DNA of 33,061 nucleotides from DATNBT01 sp964579765 (GCA_964579765.1 CAZOIK010000372.1:1-33061), one strand, 5' to 3'. Shown: positions 1 to 8,862, counted from the first letter of the stretch. Numbers and translations: made by a program. The notes: generated by a model not told the origin, from the letters alone.

Positions 1-1299
<1,299 letters not shown>

Positions 1300-1305
1300 A
1301 TCTCC

Positions 1306-1319
1306 GCCGGTTTTCCGGC
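1306..1319. promoter_or_regulatory. GCCGGTTTTCCGGC palindrome
   Basis: Perfect 5-bp inverted repeat around TTTT, 6 bp after the gspE-like stop. Its core, read on the minus strand as CGGAAAACCG, is identical to the core at 19075-19084. It may be a short terminator for the ATPase gene or an activator site about 61 bp upstream of the start predicted from the -24/-12 element at 1348-1363. The second reading rests on recurrence of the core in other promoter regions here. Confidence 0.45.
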
Positions 1320-1347
1320 ACACACCGCAGTCCCCACTCGCGCCTCC

Positions 1348-1363
1348 GGGCGTGGCTTTTGCT
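1348..1363 (+). promoter_or_regulatory. sigma-54-like promoter for the HdeD-like gene
   Basis: Reads GGGCGTGGCTTTTGCT: GG at 1349-1350 and GC at 1361-1362 are ten bases apart, with GGC and TTGCT matching the sigma-54 consensus. Predicted start about 1374, giving a 12-nt leader that contains the GGAGG ribosome binding site. It is weaker in the CAC part than the other sites in this window. Confidence 0.4.
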
Positions 1364-1385
1364 CTTTGCCACACCGGAGGCTGTC

Positions 1386-1931
1386 ATGCAGCTCGATTAC
1401 CTGATCAACCGCTGGTGGATTCTCGCTGTCCGTGGCGCCGTGGCCGTCGTGTTCGGCCTGCTGGCGTTCCTGGCGCCCCACACGACACTCGGGTACCTCG
1501 TGTCGCTGTTCGGAATTTTCGCGCTCGCCGACGGGTTTTTCAGCATGGGCGCCGGAGCCGCGCTCAACTGGCTGACGCTGTTCTGTGAGGGCGTCGTCGC
1601 TGCGGCGATTGCGCTGGTCGTGTTCGTCATGCCAGCCACCGCGCGCGTGCTCATCGTCGAATTCATCGTGGCGTGGGCGCTCGTCACGGGCGCGCTCGAG
1701 CTGGTCGGCGTCTACGAGCTGCGCAAAGTGGTCAGCCGTGTCATGACGAAAGGCGAATGGCTGCTCGGCGCGGAAGGCCTGCTGACGATCGGCGTCGGCG
1801 TGCTCGCCGCGATGCTCGCCGCCGCGCAAGTGACGACGTTCATGCGCGCGATTGGCGTCTACGCGATGGTGTCGGGCGTGCTCTTCGTCGTGCTCGCCTT
1901 CAACGTCAGGCGCTGGCCGCACGCTGTCTAG
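1386..1931 (+). CDS. HdeD/DUF308-family membrane protein
   Basis: A 181-residue integral membrane protein with about six hydrophobic helices. It begins MQLDYLINRWW followed by a WILAVRGAVAVVFGLLAF stretch, which is characteristic of the HdeD (DUF308) family. Family members are small inner-membrane proteins; E. coli HdeD is linked to acid resistance at high cell density, but the molecular activity is unknown. The ATG at 1386 is chosen over an upstream alternative at 1359 because an ACCGGAGG Shine-Dalgarno sits 5 nt before it. The gene stands alone between the secretion ATPase and a convergent operon, with its own sigma-54-like promoter signature. The family call is fairly secure; the stress role is inferred from family and neighbours. 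Confidence 0.85.
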   Translation: MQLDYLINRWWILAVRGAVAVVFGLLAFLAPHTTLGYLVSLFGIFALADGFFSMGAGAALNWLTLFCEGVVAAAIALVVFVMPATARVLIVEFIVAWALVTGALELVGVYELRKVVSRVMTKGEWLLGAEGLLTIGVGVLAAMLAAAQVTTFMRAIGVYAMVSGVLFVVLAFNVRRWPHAV

Positions 1932-1940
1932 TCCCTGGCG

Positions 1941-2008
1941 CTTGGTCCGTCCTTCGTCCTTGGTCCATGGTCCATCGGACGAAGGACAAGGACCAAGGAC
2001 GGACCAGG
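1941..2008. terminator. Large hairpin between convergent genes, built from GTCCTTG-type repeats
   Basis: The spacer between the converging HdeD-like gene and sortase gene holds iterated GGTCC, GTCCTT and AAGGACC units. Arms 1944-1962 and 1987-2005 pair over 19 bases with one mismatch, and pairing extends about three bases outward including a wobble. Similar units continue to about 2035 without pairing. There is no T-tract. Its place between two stop codons suggests a bidirectional terminator or a dispersed low-complexity repeat. Confidence 0.55.
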
Positions 2009-2024
2009 CACCAAGCACTCAGCA

Positions 2025-2639
2025 CTAAGGACCAAGCTTTCTGGCCCGAACCACGAAGCGCTGCGGTGCGTGTCCCACGAAGACGAATGGGTAACAGGTA
2101 ATCAGCGTCAGATCGACGCCTGGCACCGGGTTGACGATCCAGACGTCGCGTGGGCTCACGACGAACGTCCGCACGACGTGATAGGCGAACTCGCCGTGCC
2201 GCGTGGAGAGCTGGATCTCGTCGCCGATGCGGATGCGCTCGAGCGGCCGGAACAGACGATCGCGGTGCGCGGCGAGCACGCTGTTGCCGGGCTCCCATGG
2301 GAGCGCCGTGTCGGGCAGGTAGCCGACCGCTCCCGACAGCACGCCGTCGTCGTCTCCAGCCATCACGGCGGCGGACAGACCCAGCCTGGGGATGTCGAGC
2401 TCGCCGATCAGCAGCTCGTCGGCGTCGAGCAGAGGCGCCGGCGTCGCGACAGCCGTCGTGGTGTCTGCCGCCGTTTGCACGCGGTCCGCCAGCATCCGCT
2501 CGACGGCCTTTCGATTCTCGGTCTCGAGGCGGCCGACCTCGATCGACGACCAGCCGTACCACACGAGGCTGGCCACGCCCGCCAGGAACAGCGCCCACTC
2601 GAGCGCGCGCGTGAACCGCGGCCGGCGCTCAGGACGCAT
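2025..2639 (-). CDS. Sortase, class D-like transpeptidase
   Basis: A 204-residue membrane-anchored cysteine transpeptidase. It has a basic N-terminus and one transmembrane segment (about residues 14-32), then a sortase beta-barrel from about 78. The catalytic triad is visible: His125 in AAHRD, Cys182 in TLITCYPF and Arg194 in PQRFVVRAR. Sortases cut an LPxT-type signal and join the protein to an amine acceptor. A protein ending in LPVTA plus a membrane helix is encoded two genes upstream (3534-4217), so enzyme and likely substrate are together. The ATG at 2639 overlaps the end of the VWA gene by 11 nt, implying translational coupling; an upstream in-frame start at 2678 would add only 13 non-conserved residues. 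The subclass is uncertain. Confidence 0.9.
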   Translation of the reverse strand: MRPERRPRFTRALEWALFLAGVASLVWYGWSSIEVGRLETENRKAVERMLADRVQTAADTTTAVATPAPLLDADELLIGELDIPRLGLSAAVMAGDDDGVLSGAVGYLPDTALPWEPGNSVLAAHRDRLFRPLERIRIGDEIQLSTRHGEFAYHVVRTFVVSPRDVWIVNPVPGVDLTLITCYPFVFVGHAPQRFVVRARKLGP

Positions 2640-3537
2640 GGTAGCCCTCGCGTGTGCGTGCCACGAGCGCACGCCCATTCGGAGCCCGGACGTCGATTTT
2701 GAGGCGATGGAAACCAGGACGGCGGTGCGCGACGTCAGGCTCGTACCCGATCGTGTAGCTGTGCCGGATGTCCTGCGCGATCTCCTGCAGCGCGCGGTTC
2801 ACACCCGCGAGATCGCGGGGGACGAAGACTCCGCCGCCGCTCGTCTCGCCGAAGCGCCCGAGACGGCCGGGATCGGCCTCGGGATCGGCCGGATCCACGA
2901 GCGCCACCGTGTGGATCACGACGTTGGACGCCTGCACGGCAATCAGCTCGCCCGCGAAACCGACGTGGCTGGCGTTGTCGCCGCCGTCGCTCAGCACGAC
3001 GAGCGCGTGCCGGTCGCGCGTGCCCCGCTTCACGTATCGCAGTCCCGCGTCGATTGCGTCATACAACGCGGTGCGTCCGGCGGGCACGAACACGTGCGCG
3101 AGCGCGCGCTCGAGCACGCCCACGTCGCTCGTGAACGGCGTCGGCGCCTCCAGCACCGGCCGTACGTCATCGTCGAACACGAGCGCGAAGATCTCGTCGC
3201 GAGGGTTGCTGGCATGGACGAAATCGGCGGCAGCGGCGATCACGCGATCGCGGACCGGCGCCATGCTGCTGCTGCTGTCGATGAGGAGGCCGGCCGTGAC
3301 CGGCGCGTCTTCGGGCTCGAAGAACCTGATCGCCTGGGGCCTGCCCTCCTCGAGGACGCGAAACGCTTCGGCGTGCAGGCCGGTCACGTAGGCGCCGGCC
3401 TTGTCCTTCACCAGCACGTGCAGGACGACGAGCTCAGCGCGGGCTGTGAAATCCGGCGGCTGCTGCACCCCTCTTGGGTTGGGTGCGCTCGACAGGGCGA
3501 GCGCTGCAGCAGCCGCCACAACCGAGACCGTCTTCAC
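2629..3537 (-). CDS. VWFA-related acidobacterial protein, secreted
   Basis: A 302-residue protein with an N-terminal signal peptide (hydrophobic stretch to about residue 18) and a von Willebrand factor A domain. The MIDAS metal site is intact: DSSSS at 87-91, a threonine in GRTALYD and aspartate in LSDGGDN. The layout, with LVVLHVLVKDKAGAYVTGL before the A domain and HSYTIGYEPD after it, matches the VWFA-related family expanded in Acidobacteria. VWA domains usually mediate protein binding outside the cytoplasm. It starts at GTG 3537, overlapping the previous stop (GTGA), and its 3' end overlaps the sortase start, so it lies between a sorting-signal protein and the sortase. It has no sorting signal itself. 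It may be a partner of the anchored protein; that is inference. Confidence 0.88.
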   Translation of the reverse strand: MKTVSVVAAAAALALSSAPNPRGVQQPPDFTARAELVVLHVLVKDKAGAYVTGLHAEAFRVLEEGRPQAIRFFEPEDAPVTAGLLIDSSSSMAPVRDRVIAAAADFVHASNPRDEIFALVFDDDVRPVLEAPTPFTSDVGVLERALAHVFVPAGRTALYDAIDAGLRYVKRGTRDRHALVVLSDGGDNASHVGFAGELIAVQASNVVIHTVALVDPADPEADPGRLGRFGETSGGGVFVPRDLAGVNRALQEIAQDIRHSYTIGYEPDVAHRRPGFHRLKIDVRAPNGRALVARTREGYHAS

Positions 3538-4217
3538 GCACGCGCCGTTCGCCAGAGCCGCAGACCGGCAAAGAGCGACAGCGCCACGAGCCCCAGCAGT
3601 CCGAACAGCGGGGTATGCGTGGCCGTCACCGGAAGCTCGGTCCGCGCCTCCGCGAGCGTCCCTTCCTGGACGGTGCCGGACGGCACGATCAGTTCAGGCT
3701 GCGGTTCCGGCGCCACGGCGACTTCTTCGCCGCTCGGCGCGATGCGCTCCAGTTCCGCCTCCTGCGGCTTCGCGGCTTCGACCTTGGTGGTCAGCACCGG
3801 CTCGGCGGTCGCCTTCGCGAGCAGACGCGCCTGCTCCTTCGGATAGATGAACTCGTATCCGATGGTTTCACCGGGGTACCACCACGTCTTGATGGCGCTT
3901 GGCTGGCCCTTGGCGGTTTCCATGAAGCGCACTTCAGGGTGTTCGCTCGCCTCGGCGCGACGTTCCGGAATCGAGTGCAGCATCGCGTACGGCGTCTTGC
4001 CGTCGCCGCTCAGCACCTGGATCACCTTCCGGCTGGACGTGGTGTCAACGAGGCGAAAGATGTAGTCACCCGCCGGCAGCGTGACTCCCGGCAGTGCGAC
4101 CGGCCGGTTGAACGTGAACAGTGTGTGTTTGTCGAACGTGTCGGCGCGCGCGGCCGTCGCGGCGAGCGCGGCAGCGACGGCGAGACCGCATGCCACCCAG
4201 ATTGCTTTCGTTCTCAT
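3534..4217 (-). CDS. Exported protein with C-terminal LPVTA sorting signal
   Basis: A 227-residue protein with no recognised catalytic domain. Residues 1-24 form a signal peptide ending in an AARA-type cleavage site. The mature part is a compact domain of about 110 residues, then an acidic, proline-rich linker (about 125-190). The C-terminus is a tripartite sorting signal: LPVTA at 195-199, a hydrophobic helix, and the basic tail RLWRTARA. This is the architecture of a sortase substrate, and a sortase is encoded in the same operon. The ATG at 4217 has a strong GGAGGAGGAC Shine-Dalgarno; a longer frame upstream would hide the signal peptide. It lies 20 bp after the universal stress protein gene. 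The substrate role is a strong inference; the function of the anchored domain is unknown. Confidence 0.85.
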   Translation of the reverse strand: MRTKAIWVACGLAVAAALAATAARADTFDKHTLFTFNRPVALPGVTLPAGDYIFRLVDTTSSRKVIQVLSGDGKTPYAMLHSIPERRAEASEHPEVRFMETAKGQPSAIKTWWYPGETIGYEFIYPKEQARLLAKATAEPVLTTKVEAAKPQEAELERIAPSGEEVAVAPEPQPELIVPSGTVQEGTLAEARTELPVTATHTPLFGLLGLVALSLFAGLRLWRTARA

Positions 4218-4237
4218 AACGTCCTCCTCCTCTGCGC

Positions 4238-5140
4238 TTACTGCTTTGACCGGATCGTCAGCACCGGGCACGACGCGCGCCGCACCACCTGGTGTGTCGT
4301 CGATCCAAACAGCGTGAGATCGAGCTGATTGCGGCCGTGCACGCCGATCACGATGAGGTCGGCGGCCACGTCCGCGGCGGTCGCGACGATGGCGTCATGT
4401 GCCCGGCCGACCACCACCTTCGTGGACGGACGGGAGAACATCCGGGCCTCGGCGGACAGGAGCGCGTCCAATCGCTCGGCCGTCTGCGTTTCGAGCTGCC
4501 GCCGCATGTCGGGCGACTCGAACGTCTCCACCAGAAACGTCTCGTCATCCGGCCACTCGACGACGTGCAGCAACGTCAGCTCGGCATCCGATTCCTCGGC
4601 GAGCGACACGGCCACACGCAGCGCCTCGAGCGAGGGCTGCGAGAAATCGACCGGGCACAGCAGGCGTTTGAAGGGAAGCGTCGAAGTCGTCGCCGCACGC
4701 GGCGGCACGGTCAAGACGGGACACTGCGCACGACGAAGGACCGTTTCCGCCACCGAGCCCAGCACGAGGCGCTCGAAGGCACCACGGCCATGGGTACCGA
4801 TCACGATGAGATCGGCGGGCAGGAATCGCGCGTACTGCAGGATGCAGTCGGCGGGAACACCCTCGTCAATGCGCGTGTCCGTCGCGAGGCCCTTGTCGCG
4901 CGCCGGCTTGATCCAGTCGCTCAAGCGGTCCTGGATCGCCAGGCGATCCGCCGGCAGGGCTTCGACTCCCCCGCGTTCGGCGAGGAGAATCGGCGGCTCG
5001 AACACGAATTCACGGCGCAGCACGTGCAGCGCGGTCAGGCGCGATCCGTACCACCCGGCCACGGCAATCGCGTGATCCACGGCGTGTCGGGACGCGTCCG
5101 AAAAGTCGATCGGACACAGGATCTGTGTGAACTCGGTCAT
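4238..5140 (-). CDS. Tandem universal stress protein (two UspA domains)
   Basis: A 300-residue cytoplasmic protein with two UspA domains in tandem. Domain 1 (about 1-145) starts ILCPIDFSDASRHAVDHA and has GTHGRGAFERLVLGS, fitting the ATP-binding pattern G-x2-G-x9-G-S. Domain 2 (about 152-300) starts LLCPVDFSQPSLEAL and has GVHGRNQLDLTLFGS. Both end in CPVLT, as usual for this family. Tandem UspA proteins accumulate under energy, redox or starvation stress, and many bind ATP. It is the second gene of the operon: the upstream stop is 9 bp before its ATG and the LPVTA gene follows after 20 bp. The pairing of a stress protein with a surface-anchoring system is unusual. Confidence 0.95.
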   Translation of the reverse strand: MTEFTQILCPIDFSDASRHAVDHAIAVAGWYGSRLTALHVLRREFVFEPPILLAERGGVEALPADRLAIQDRLSDWIKPARDKGLATDTRIDEGVPADCILQYARFLPADLIVIGTHGRGAFERLVLGSVAETVLRRAQCPVLTVPPRAATTSTLPFKRLLCPVDFSQPSLEALRVAVSLAEESDAELTLLHVVEWPDDETFLVETFESPDMRRQLETQTAERLDALLSAEARMFSRPSTKVVVGRAHDAIVATAADVAADLIVIGVHGRNQLDLTLFGSTTHQVVRRASCPVLTIRSKQ

Positions 5141-5149
5141 CGCCGAACC

Positions 5150-5365
5150 TCACGACTTCGAACCGACATGCGCGAAGCAGCCTCCGACGAACATGGCCAC
5201 GCCGATCAGGCCGACGACGACGCCGAGCGGGAGCATGATCATCGTGACGCCGAGTCCGAGCCCGACGACCATCAGCACGAAGCCGACGACGATGGCCGCC
5301 ACGTGCCCGAGTATGTTTTCAGTCGCGAGCACCCACGGACGCTGCCAGACGGATGTGTGCGCCAT
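5150..5365 (-). CDS. Small membrane protein, unknown
   Basis: A 71-residue protein with a short polar N-terminus and two closely spaced hydrophobic helices (about residues 17-40 and 45-64) rich in glycine, valine and methionine, ending CFAHVGSKS. I do not recognise the family. The ATG at 5365 is preferred to the GTG just before it because GGAGG lies 6 nt upstream of the ATG. It is the first gene of the operon with the universal stress protein and the sortase cassette, behind a good sigma-54-like promoter 13 nt upstream. Confidence 0.75.
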   Translation of the reverse strand: MAHTSVWQRPWVLATENILGHVAAIVVGFVLMVVGLGLGVTMIMLPLGVVVGLIGVAMFVGGCFAHVGSKS

Positions 5366-5388
5366 CACGCACCTCCATCGACACGATC

Positions 5389-5404
5389 AGCAAGCCATGT
5401 GCCC
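5389..5404 (-). promoter_or_regulatory. sigma-54 promoter for the small membrane protein/USP/sortase operon
   Basis: On the minus strand this reads GGGCACATGGCTTGCT, matching GGCAC-N5-TTGC with correct GG-N10-GC spacing. The predicted start is about 5378, 13 nt before the ATG, with GGAGG in the leader. The palindrome at 5532-5541 is centred about 158 bp upstream of this start. Confidence 0.65.
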
Positions 5405-5529
5405 GCACGTTCTGCCGTAATCGCGCTGATTCCCGCGCACGCGCGGATCGAGTGGCTGATTTTTCGCGGGACGCCTTCGAAAAATTCACGCCGCGCGCGG
5501 GTGCCGCGAACGCGTCATCGCGCAGGGTC

Positions 5530-5543
5530 GTCGGAAATCCGCC
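5530..5543. promoter_or_regulatory. CGGAAATCCG palindromic motif, candidate activator site
   Basis: CGGAAATCCG (5532-5541) lies between two divergent sigma-54-like promoters. It is followed by CCATCGG; the copy at 24198-24214 reads CGGAAATCCGTCATCGG, so 16 of 17 bases are shared. Its centre is about 40 bp upstream of the predicted lon-like start and about 158 bp upstream of the divergent start. Confidence 0.5.
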
Positions 5544-5550
5544 ATCGGCG

Positions 5551-5566
5551 CGGTACGCGCTTTGCC
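5551..5566 (+). promoter_or_regulatory. sigma-54-like promoter for the Lon-family gene
   Basis: Reads CGGTACGCGCTTTGCC: GG and GC are ten bases apart, with ACG and TTGC matching consensus and one T in place of C. The predicted start is about 5577, only 3 nt before the ATG chosen at 5580, so the transcript would be nearly leaderless unless translation starts further in. Confidence 0.5.
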
Positions 5567-5579
5567 CTCACTCCAGGCA

Positions 5580-8015
5580 ATGGCATCCGCGCTGCTCCTC
5601 CCGTCCTGTCAGCTCGCCCCGCGCGATCTCCGCCGGCGCTGCGACCCGGCGTCGTTCACCTTCACGACCACGAGCGAACTGCCCGACTCGGACATGCCGC
5701 TCGGGCAGGATCGCGCAGTCGAGGCGATTCAGTTCGGCATCGCCATTCGCCGCGACGGCTACAACCTGTTCGCGCTCGGGCCGGCCGGTGGCGGAAAACA
5801 CTCGATCGTCAGGAAATTCCTCGAGCGCCAGGCTGCCGGCGAACCGGCGCCGATTGACTGGTGCTACGTTCACAACTTCGACCAGCCCCATCGTCCGCGC
5901 GCGATAGCCCTGCCGACCGGCCGCGGGCAGCAGCTCCGGAACGACATGGCGCGGCTCGTCGATGCGCTGCGGACCGCAATCACGGCGGCGCTCGAAACCG
6001 ACGAGTACCGCCAGCGCCATCAGCAGATTCACGACGAGTTCACGGCCCGCCGCGAGGGCGCGTTCGAAGACCTCCGCCAGCGCGCGGCGCAGCGCGACGT
6101 GGCGCTCGTGCGCACGCCCATGGGGCTCGTGCTGGCGCCGATGGTCAACGGCGAGCCCATCGACGCCGAGAGCTTCGGGAAACTGCCGCAGGAACAGCAG
6201 CAGCGGATCCGCGCGGCGCTCGAGGAGTTCGAGAGCGAGCTCGGCAAGATCCTGCACGAGGTGCCGAAGTGGCACCGCGACACGCACGAGAAGATCAGGG
6301 CGCTGCGCCACGGCGTCATCACGGCGGCCGTGGACGCGCTGATTGAGGAGCAGAAGAAGGCGTATGCGGGCGAGCCGGCGGTGCAGGCGCACCTGGCCGC
6401 GCTCGAACGCGACGTGATCGAACACGCCGAGGACCTCCGCCAGAAGACGGGAGACGAGAACGAGAACCCGATCGAGGCGCTGATGGCGAAGACGCGCGAC
6501 GCGCAGTCGCCGCTCGCCCGCTACGAGATCAACGTCCTGCGCACGCAGGAGGACGGCGGCGGCGCGCCGGTCGTCTACGAGGATCGCCCGACCTTTCAGA
6601 ACCTGATCGGCCGCATCGAACACGTCGCGCAGATGGGCACGCTCATCACCGATTTCACCCACATCAAGCCCGGCGCGTTGCACCGCGCGAACGGCGGCTA
6701 CCTGATTCTCGACGCCAGGCGGATCCTGCTCGAACCGTTCGCCTGGGAGGGACTGAAGCGCGCGCTGCGCGGCCGATCGATCCGGATCGAGTCGCTCGGG
6801 GACGCCCTGAGCCTCGTCAGCACGGTGTCGCTCGATCCCGAGCCGATCCCGTTGAACGTCAAGGTCGTGCTCATCGGCGATCGCCGGCTCTATTACCTGC
6901 TCTACGAGCTCGATCCGGATTTCAAGGAGCTCTTCAAGGTGGCCGTGGACTTTGAGAGCGACGTCGATCGGTCGGCGCCGCTCGACGAGGAGTATGCGCG
7001 CCTGATTGCCGCGCTGGCGCGGAAGGAATCGCTGCGCCCGATCGCCGCCGCGGGCGTGGCCCGCATTGTCGAGCACGGCGCCCGCCTGGCCGGCGACGCC
7101 AACAAGGTCTCCCTGCAGCTCGATCCGCTGATCGACCTCCTCCGCGAAGCGGATCACTGGGCCGCGGCGAGCGGTCATGCCGCCGTGGAGGCGAGCGACG
7201 TCCAGCAGGCGATCGACACGGAGATTCGGCGCGCCGGCCGGCCGCGCGATCGGCTGCACGAAGCGATCGCCCGCGGCACGATCGACATCGCGACGAGCGG
7301 CGAGATTTCTGGGCAGGTCAACGGGCTGTCGGTCGTCGAGCTCGGCGGCTTCGCATTCGCGCAGCCGAGCCGCATCACGGCGCGCGTGCGTCTCGGCGCC
7401 GGCAAGGTCGTGGACATCGAGCGCGAAGTGGAGCTCGGCGGCCCGATCCACTCGAAAGGCGTGCTGATTCTGTCCGGCTTTGTTTCGGGACGCTATGCGG
7501 TGGACCAGCCGCTTTCGCTGTCGGCCAGCCTGGTGTTCGAGCAGAGCTACGGCGGCGTCGAAGGCGACAGCGCCTCGTCCGCCGAACTCTATGCGCTTCT
7601 CTCAGCGCTCGCCGACGTGCCAATCCGGCAGTCGATCGCCGTGACGGGCTCGGTCAACCAGCGCGGCGAGGTGCAGGCCATCGGCGGCGTGAACGAGAAG
7701 ATCGAGGGCTTCTTCGACGTCTGCCACGCCCGCGGACTGACCGGCGCGCAGGGCGTGCTGATTCCCGCGTCGAACGTCCGTCACCTCATGCTCCGCGAAG
7801 ACGTCGTGGCGGCGGTGGCCGCGGGCACGTTTCACGTCTACGCGGTGCAGACGATCGACGAAGGGATCGAGATCCTGACGGGGATGCCGGCCGGCGCCCG
7901 TGATGCGGGCGGACAGTTCCCGGCCGGCAGCGTCAATCAGCGCGTCGAGGCCCGCCTGGTGGAGTTCGCCAAGCGAGCGCGTGCGCTCGCGACGAAATCA
8001 CTCGAGACGGAGTGA
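5580..8015 (+). CDS. Lon-like ATP-dependent serine protease (AAA_32/S16 type)
   Basis: An 811-residue LonB-like protease without the classical Lon N-domain. An N-terminal region starting LAPRDLRRRCDP leads to a P-loop GPAGGGKHS (67-75), a long insertion (about 110-330) and an AAA lid region. The S16 protease domain follows, with catalytic Ser664 in EGDSASSAE and Lys707 in GGVNEKIEGF, 43 residues apart as in E. coli Lon (Ser679/Lys722). Such enzymes degrade misfolded proteins. The P-loop has His74 where Ser or Thr normally binds magnesium, so nucleotide use may be altered. The ATG at 5580 is preferred to the TTG at 5562, which would lie inside the promoter element. The last 79 bp overlap the convergent gene at 7937-8248. 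Confidence 0.93.
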   Translation: MASALLLPSCQLAPRDLRRRCDPASFTFTTTSELPDSDMPLGQDRAVEAIQFGIAIRRDGYNLFALGPAGGGKHSIVRKFLERQAAGEPAPIDWCYVHNFDQPHRPRAIALPTGRGQQLRNDMARLVDALRTAITAALETDEYRQRHQQIHDEFTARREGAFEDLRQRAAQRDVALVRTPMGLVLAPMVNGEPIDAESFGKLPQEQQQRIRAALEEFESELGKILHEVPKWHRDTHEKIRALRHGVITAAVDALIEEQKKAYAGEPAVQAHLAALERDVIEHAEDLRQKTGDENENPIEALMAKTRDAQSPLARYEINVLRTQEDGGGAPVVYEDRPTFQNLIGRIEHVAQMGTLITDFTHIKPGALHRANGGYLILDARRILLEPFAWEGLKRALRGRSIRIESLGDALSLVSTVSLDPEPIPLNVKVVLIGDRRLYYLLYELDPDFKELFKVAVDFESDVDRSAPLDEEYARLIAALARKESLRPIAAAGVARIVEHGARLAGDANKVSLQLDPLIDLLREADHWAAASGHAAVEASDVQQAIDTEIRRAGRPRDRLHEAIARGTIDIATSGEISGQVNGLSVVELGGFAFAQPSRITARVRLGAGKVVDIEREVELGGPIHSKGVLILSGFVSGRYAVDQPLSLSASLVFEQSYGGVEGDSASSAELYALLSALADVPIRQSIAVTGSVNQRGEVQAIGGVNEKIEGFFDVCHARGLTGAQGVLIPASNVRHLMLREDVVAAVAAGTFHVYAVQTIDEGIEILTGMPAGARDAGGQFPAGSVNQRVEARLVEFAKRARALATKSLETE

Positions 8016-8248
8016 GCGGCGTCGAGATCGGCTTTGGCCGGACGGGGACGCGGGACGCGCCCGTCGGAGACGCGCCCGTAGCGGCCGTCCGCCGTGACAC
8101 ACAGAAACCGTTCCTGAACGAGCGCGTCGAGCACCGCCGAACACATCGGCCGATCGACGCCACAGAGACGATGCACCTGGTCCATCGTCAGCTGCAATCC
8201 GGGCATTTCGAGGAATTCAGCTCGGAGACGTTCAAGGGTTTGCTTCAT
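7937..8248 (-). CDS. Small winged-helix-like protein
   Basis: A 103-residue protein. Residues about 12-63 resemble a winged helix: MPGLQLTMDQVHRLCGVD, a recognition-helix-like CSAVLDALVQERFL, then a wing-like TADGRYGRV. The tail is basic and rich in arginine, alanine and serine. It could be a small DNA-binding regulator; I do not recognise a named family. The ATG at 8248 has GAGG 5-8 nt upstream. The 3' end overlaps the Lon-like gene tail to tail by 79 bp, so the extreme C-terminus is constrained by that protein. A weak sigma-54-like site lies about 90 bp upstream. Confidence 0.7.
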   Translation of the reverse strand: MKQTLERLRAEFLEMPGLQLTMDQVHRLCGVDRPMCSAVLDALVQERFLCVTADGRYGRVSDGRVPRPRPAKADLDAAHSVSSDFVASARARLANSTRRASTR

Positions 8249-8339
8249 GTCAACCTCGCTCAGCGTGACGCGATTTGGAAAGTGTGATCAATCTTCAACC
8301 TCGCCATGCAACATTTCAAGTCAGTTCTTCGAAAAAGTC

Positions 8340-8355
8340 TGCAAACAAACCGCCG
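8340..8355 (-). promoter_or_regulatory. Possible sigma-54-like promoter for the winged-helix gene
   Basis: On the minus strand this reads CGGCGGTTTGTTTGCA, with GG-N10-GC spacing, GGC and TTGCA but a poor middle. The predicted start is about 8329, giving an 81-nt leader. This is one of the weaker sites and could be chance in GC-rich DNA. Confidence 0.3.
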
Positions 8356-8407
8356 ACATTCCGGCATCACGCTGCCACGACTGACCACGATGGCGCACGA
8401 AGGTCTG

Positions 8408-8860
8408 TCACGCGGCGGTCGCACTCGCTCGCACAAGCACAACCGTACGGTCCGCGGCGCGCAGGATCTTCTCGGCCACGCTGCCGAGCACCCATCGCGT
8501 GAACCCCGTACGTCCGTGCGTCGCCATGACAATGCGCTCCACGTCGCGGGCGCGCGCGACCTCGAGAATCGTCTCGGCGGCGTTGCCCATGCGGACATCG
8601 ACGTCCACCGCGATGCCCGTCAACAGCGGCCGCGCGCGCACGTCGCGCAGGTAGGCGAGCGCCCGCGCCTGCGCGGCCGCCCAGACCTCGTCCACGGCAA
8701 TCCTCATCGTCCCGCTCTGGATCACGTCCTCGACCGGGGCGATCACCTGCAACAGCAGAACGCCGGCGCCGAGCGCGCGCGCAAGCCTGGCGGCCTCCCC
8801 GAGTGCGACCTCGGCGAGGTCGGATCCGTCGAGCGGCACGAGAATGGTGGAGGCGGCCAT
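8408..8860 (-). CDS. Universal stress protein, single domain
   Basis: A 150-residue UspA-family protein. It starts TILVPLDGSDLAEVALGEA and contains ATHGRTGFTRWVLGSVAEK, close to the ATP-binding consensus (the first glycine of G-x2-G is alanine). It ends VVLVRAS. The ATG at 8860 lies 2 bp after the cytochrome c stop, so it is the last gene of the ten-gene run that starts with macA. It is the second universal stress gene in the window and unusual as the tail of an efflux operon. A stress or energy-status role is known for the family; the exact task is not visible. Confidence 0.93.
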   Translation of the reverse strand: MAASTILVPLDGSDLAEVALGEAARLARALGAGVLLLQVIAPVEDVIQSGTMRIAVDEVWAAAQARALAYLRDVRARPLLTGIAVDVDVRMGNAAETILEVARARDVERIVMATHGRTGFTRWVLGSVAEKILRAADRTVVLVRASATAA

Positions 8861-8862
8861 GG

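Noticed and set aside
5453..5467. Another GG-N10-GC element (TGGCTGATTTTTCGC) upstream of the Lon-like gene
   Set aside because: It lacks CAC and TTGC and lies 110 bp from the gene; the 5551-5566 site is better.
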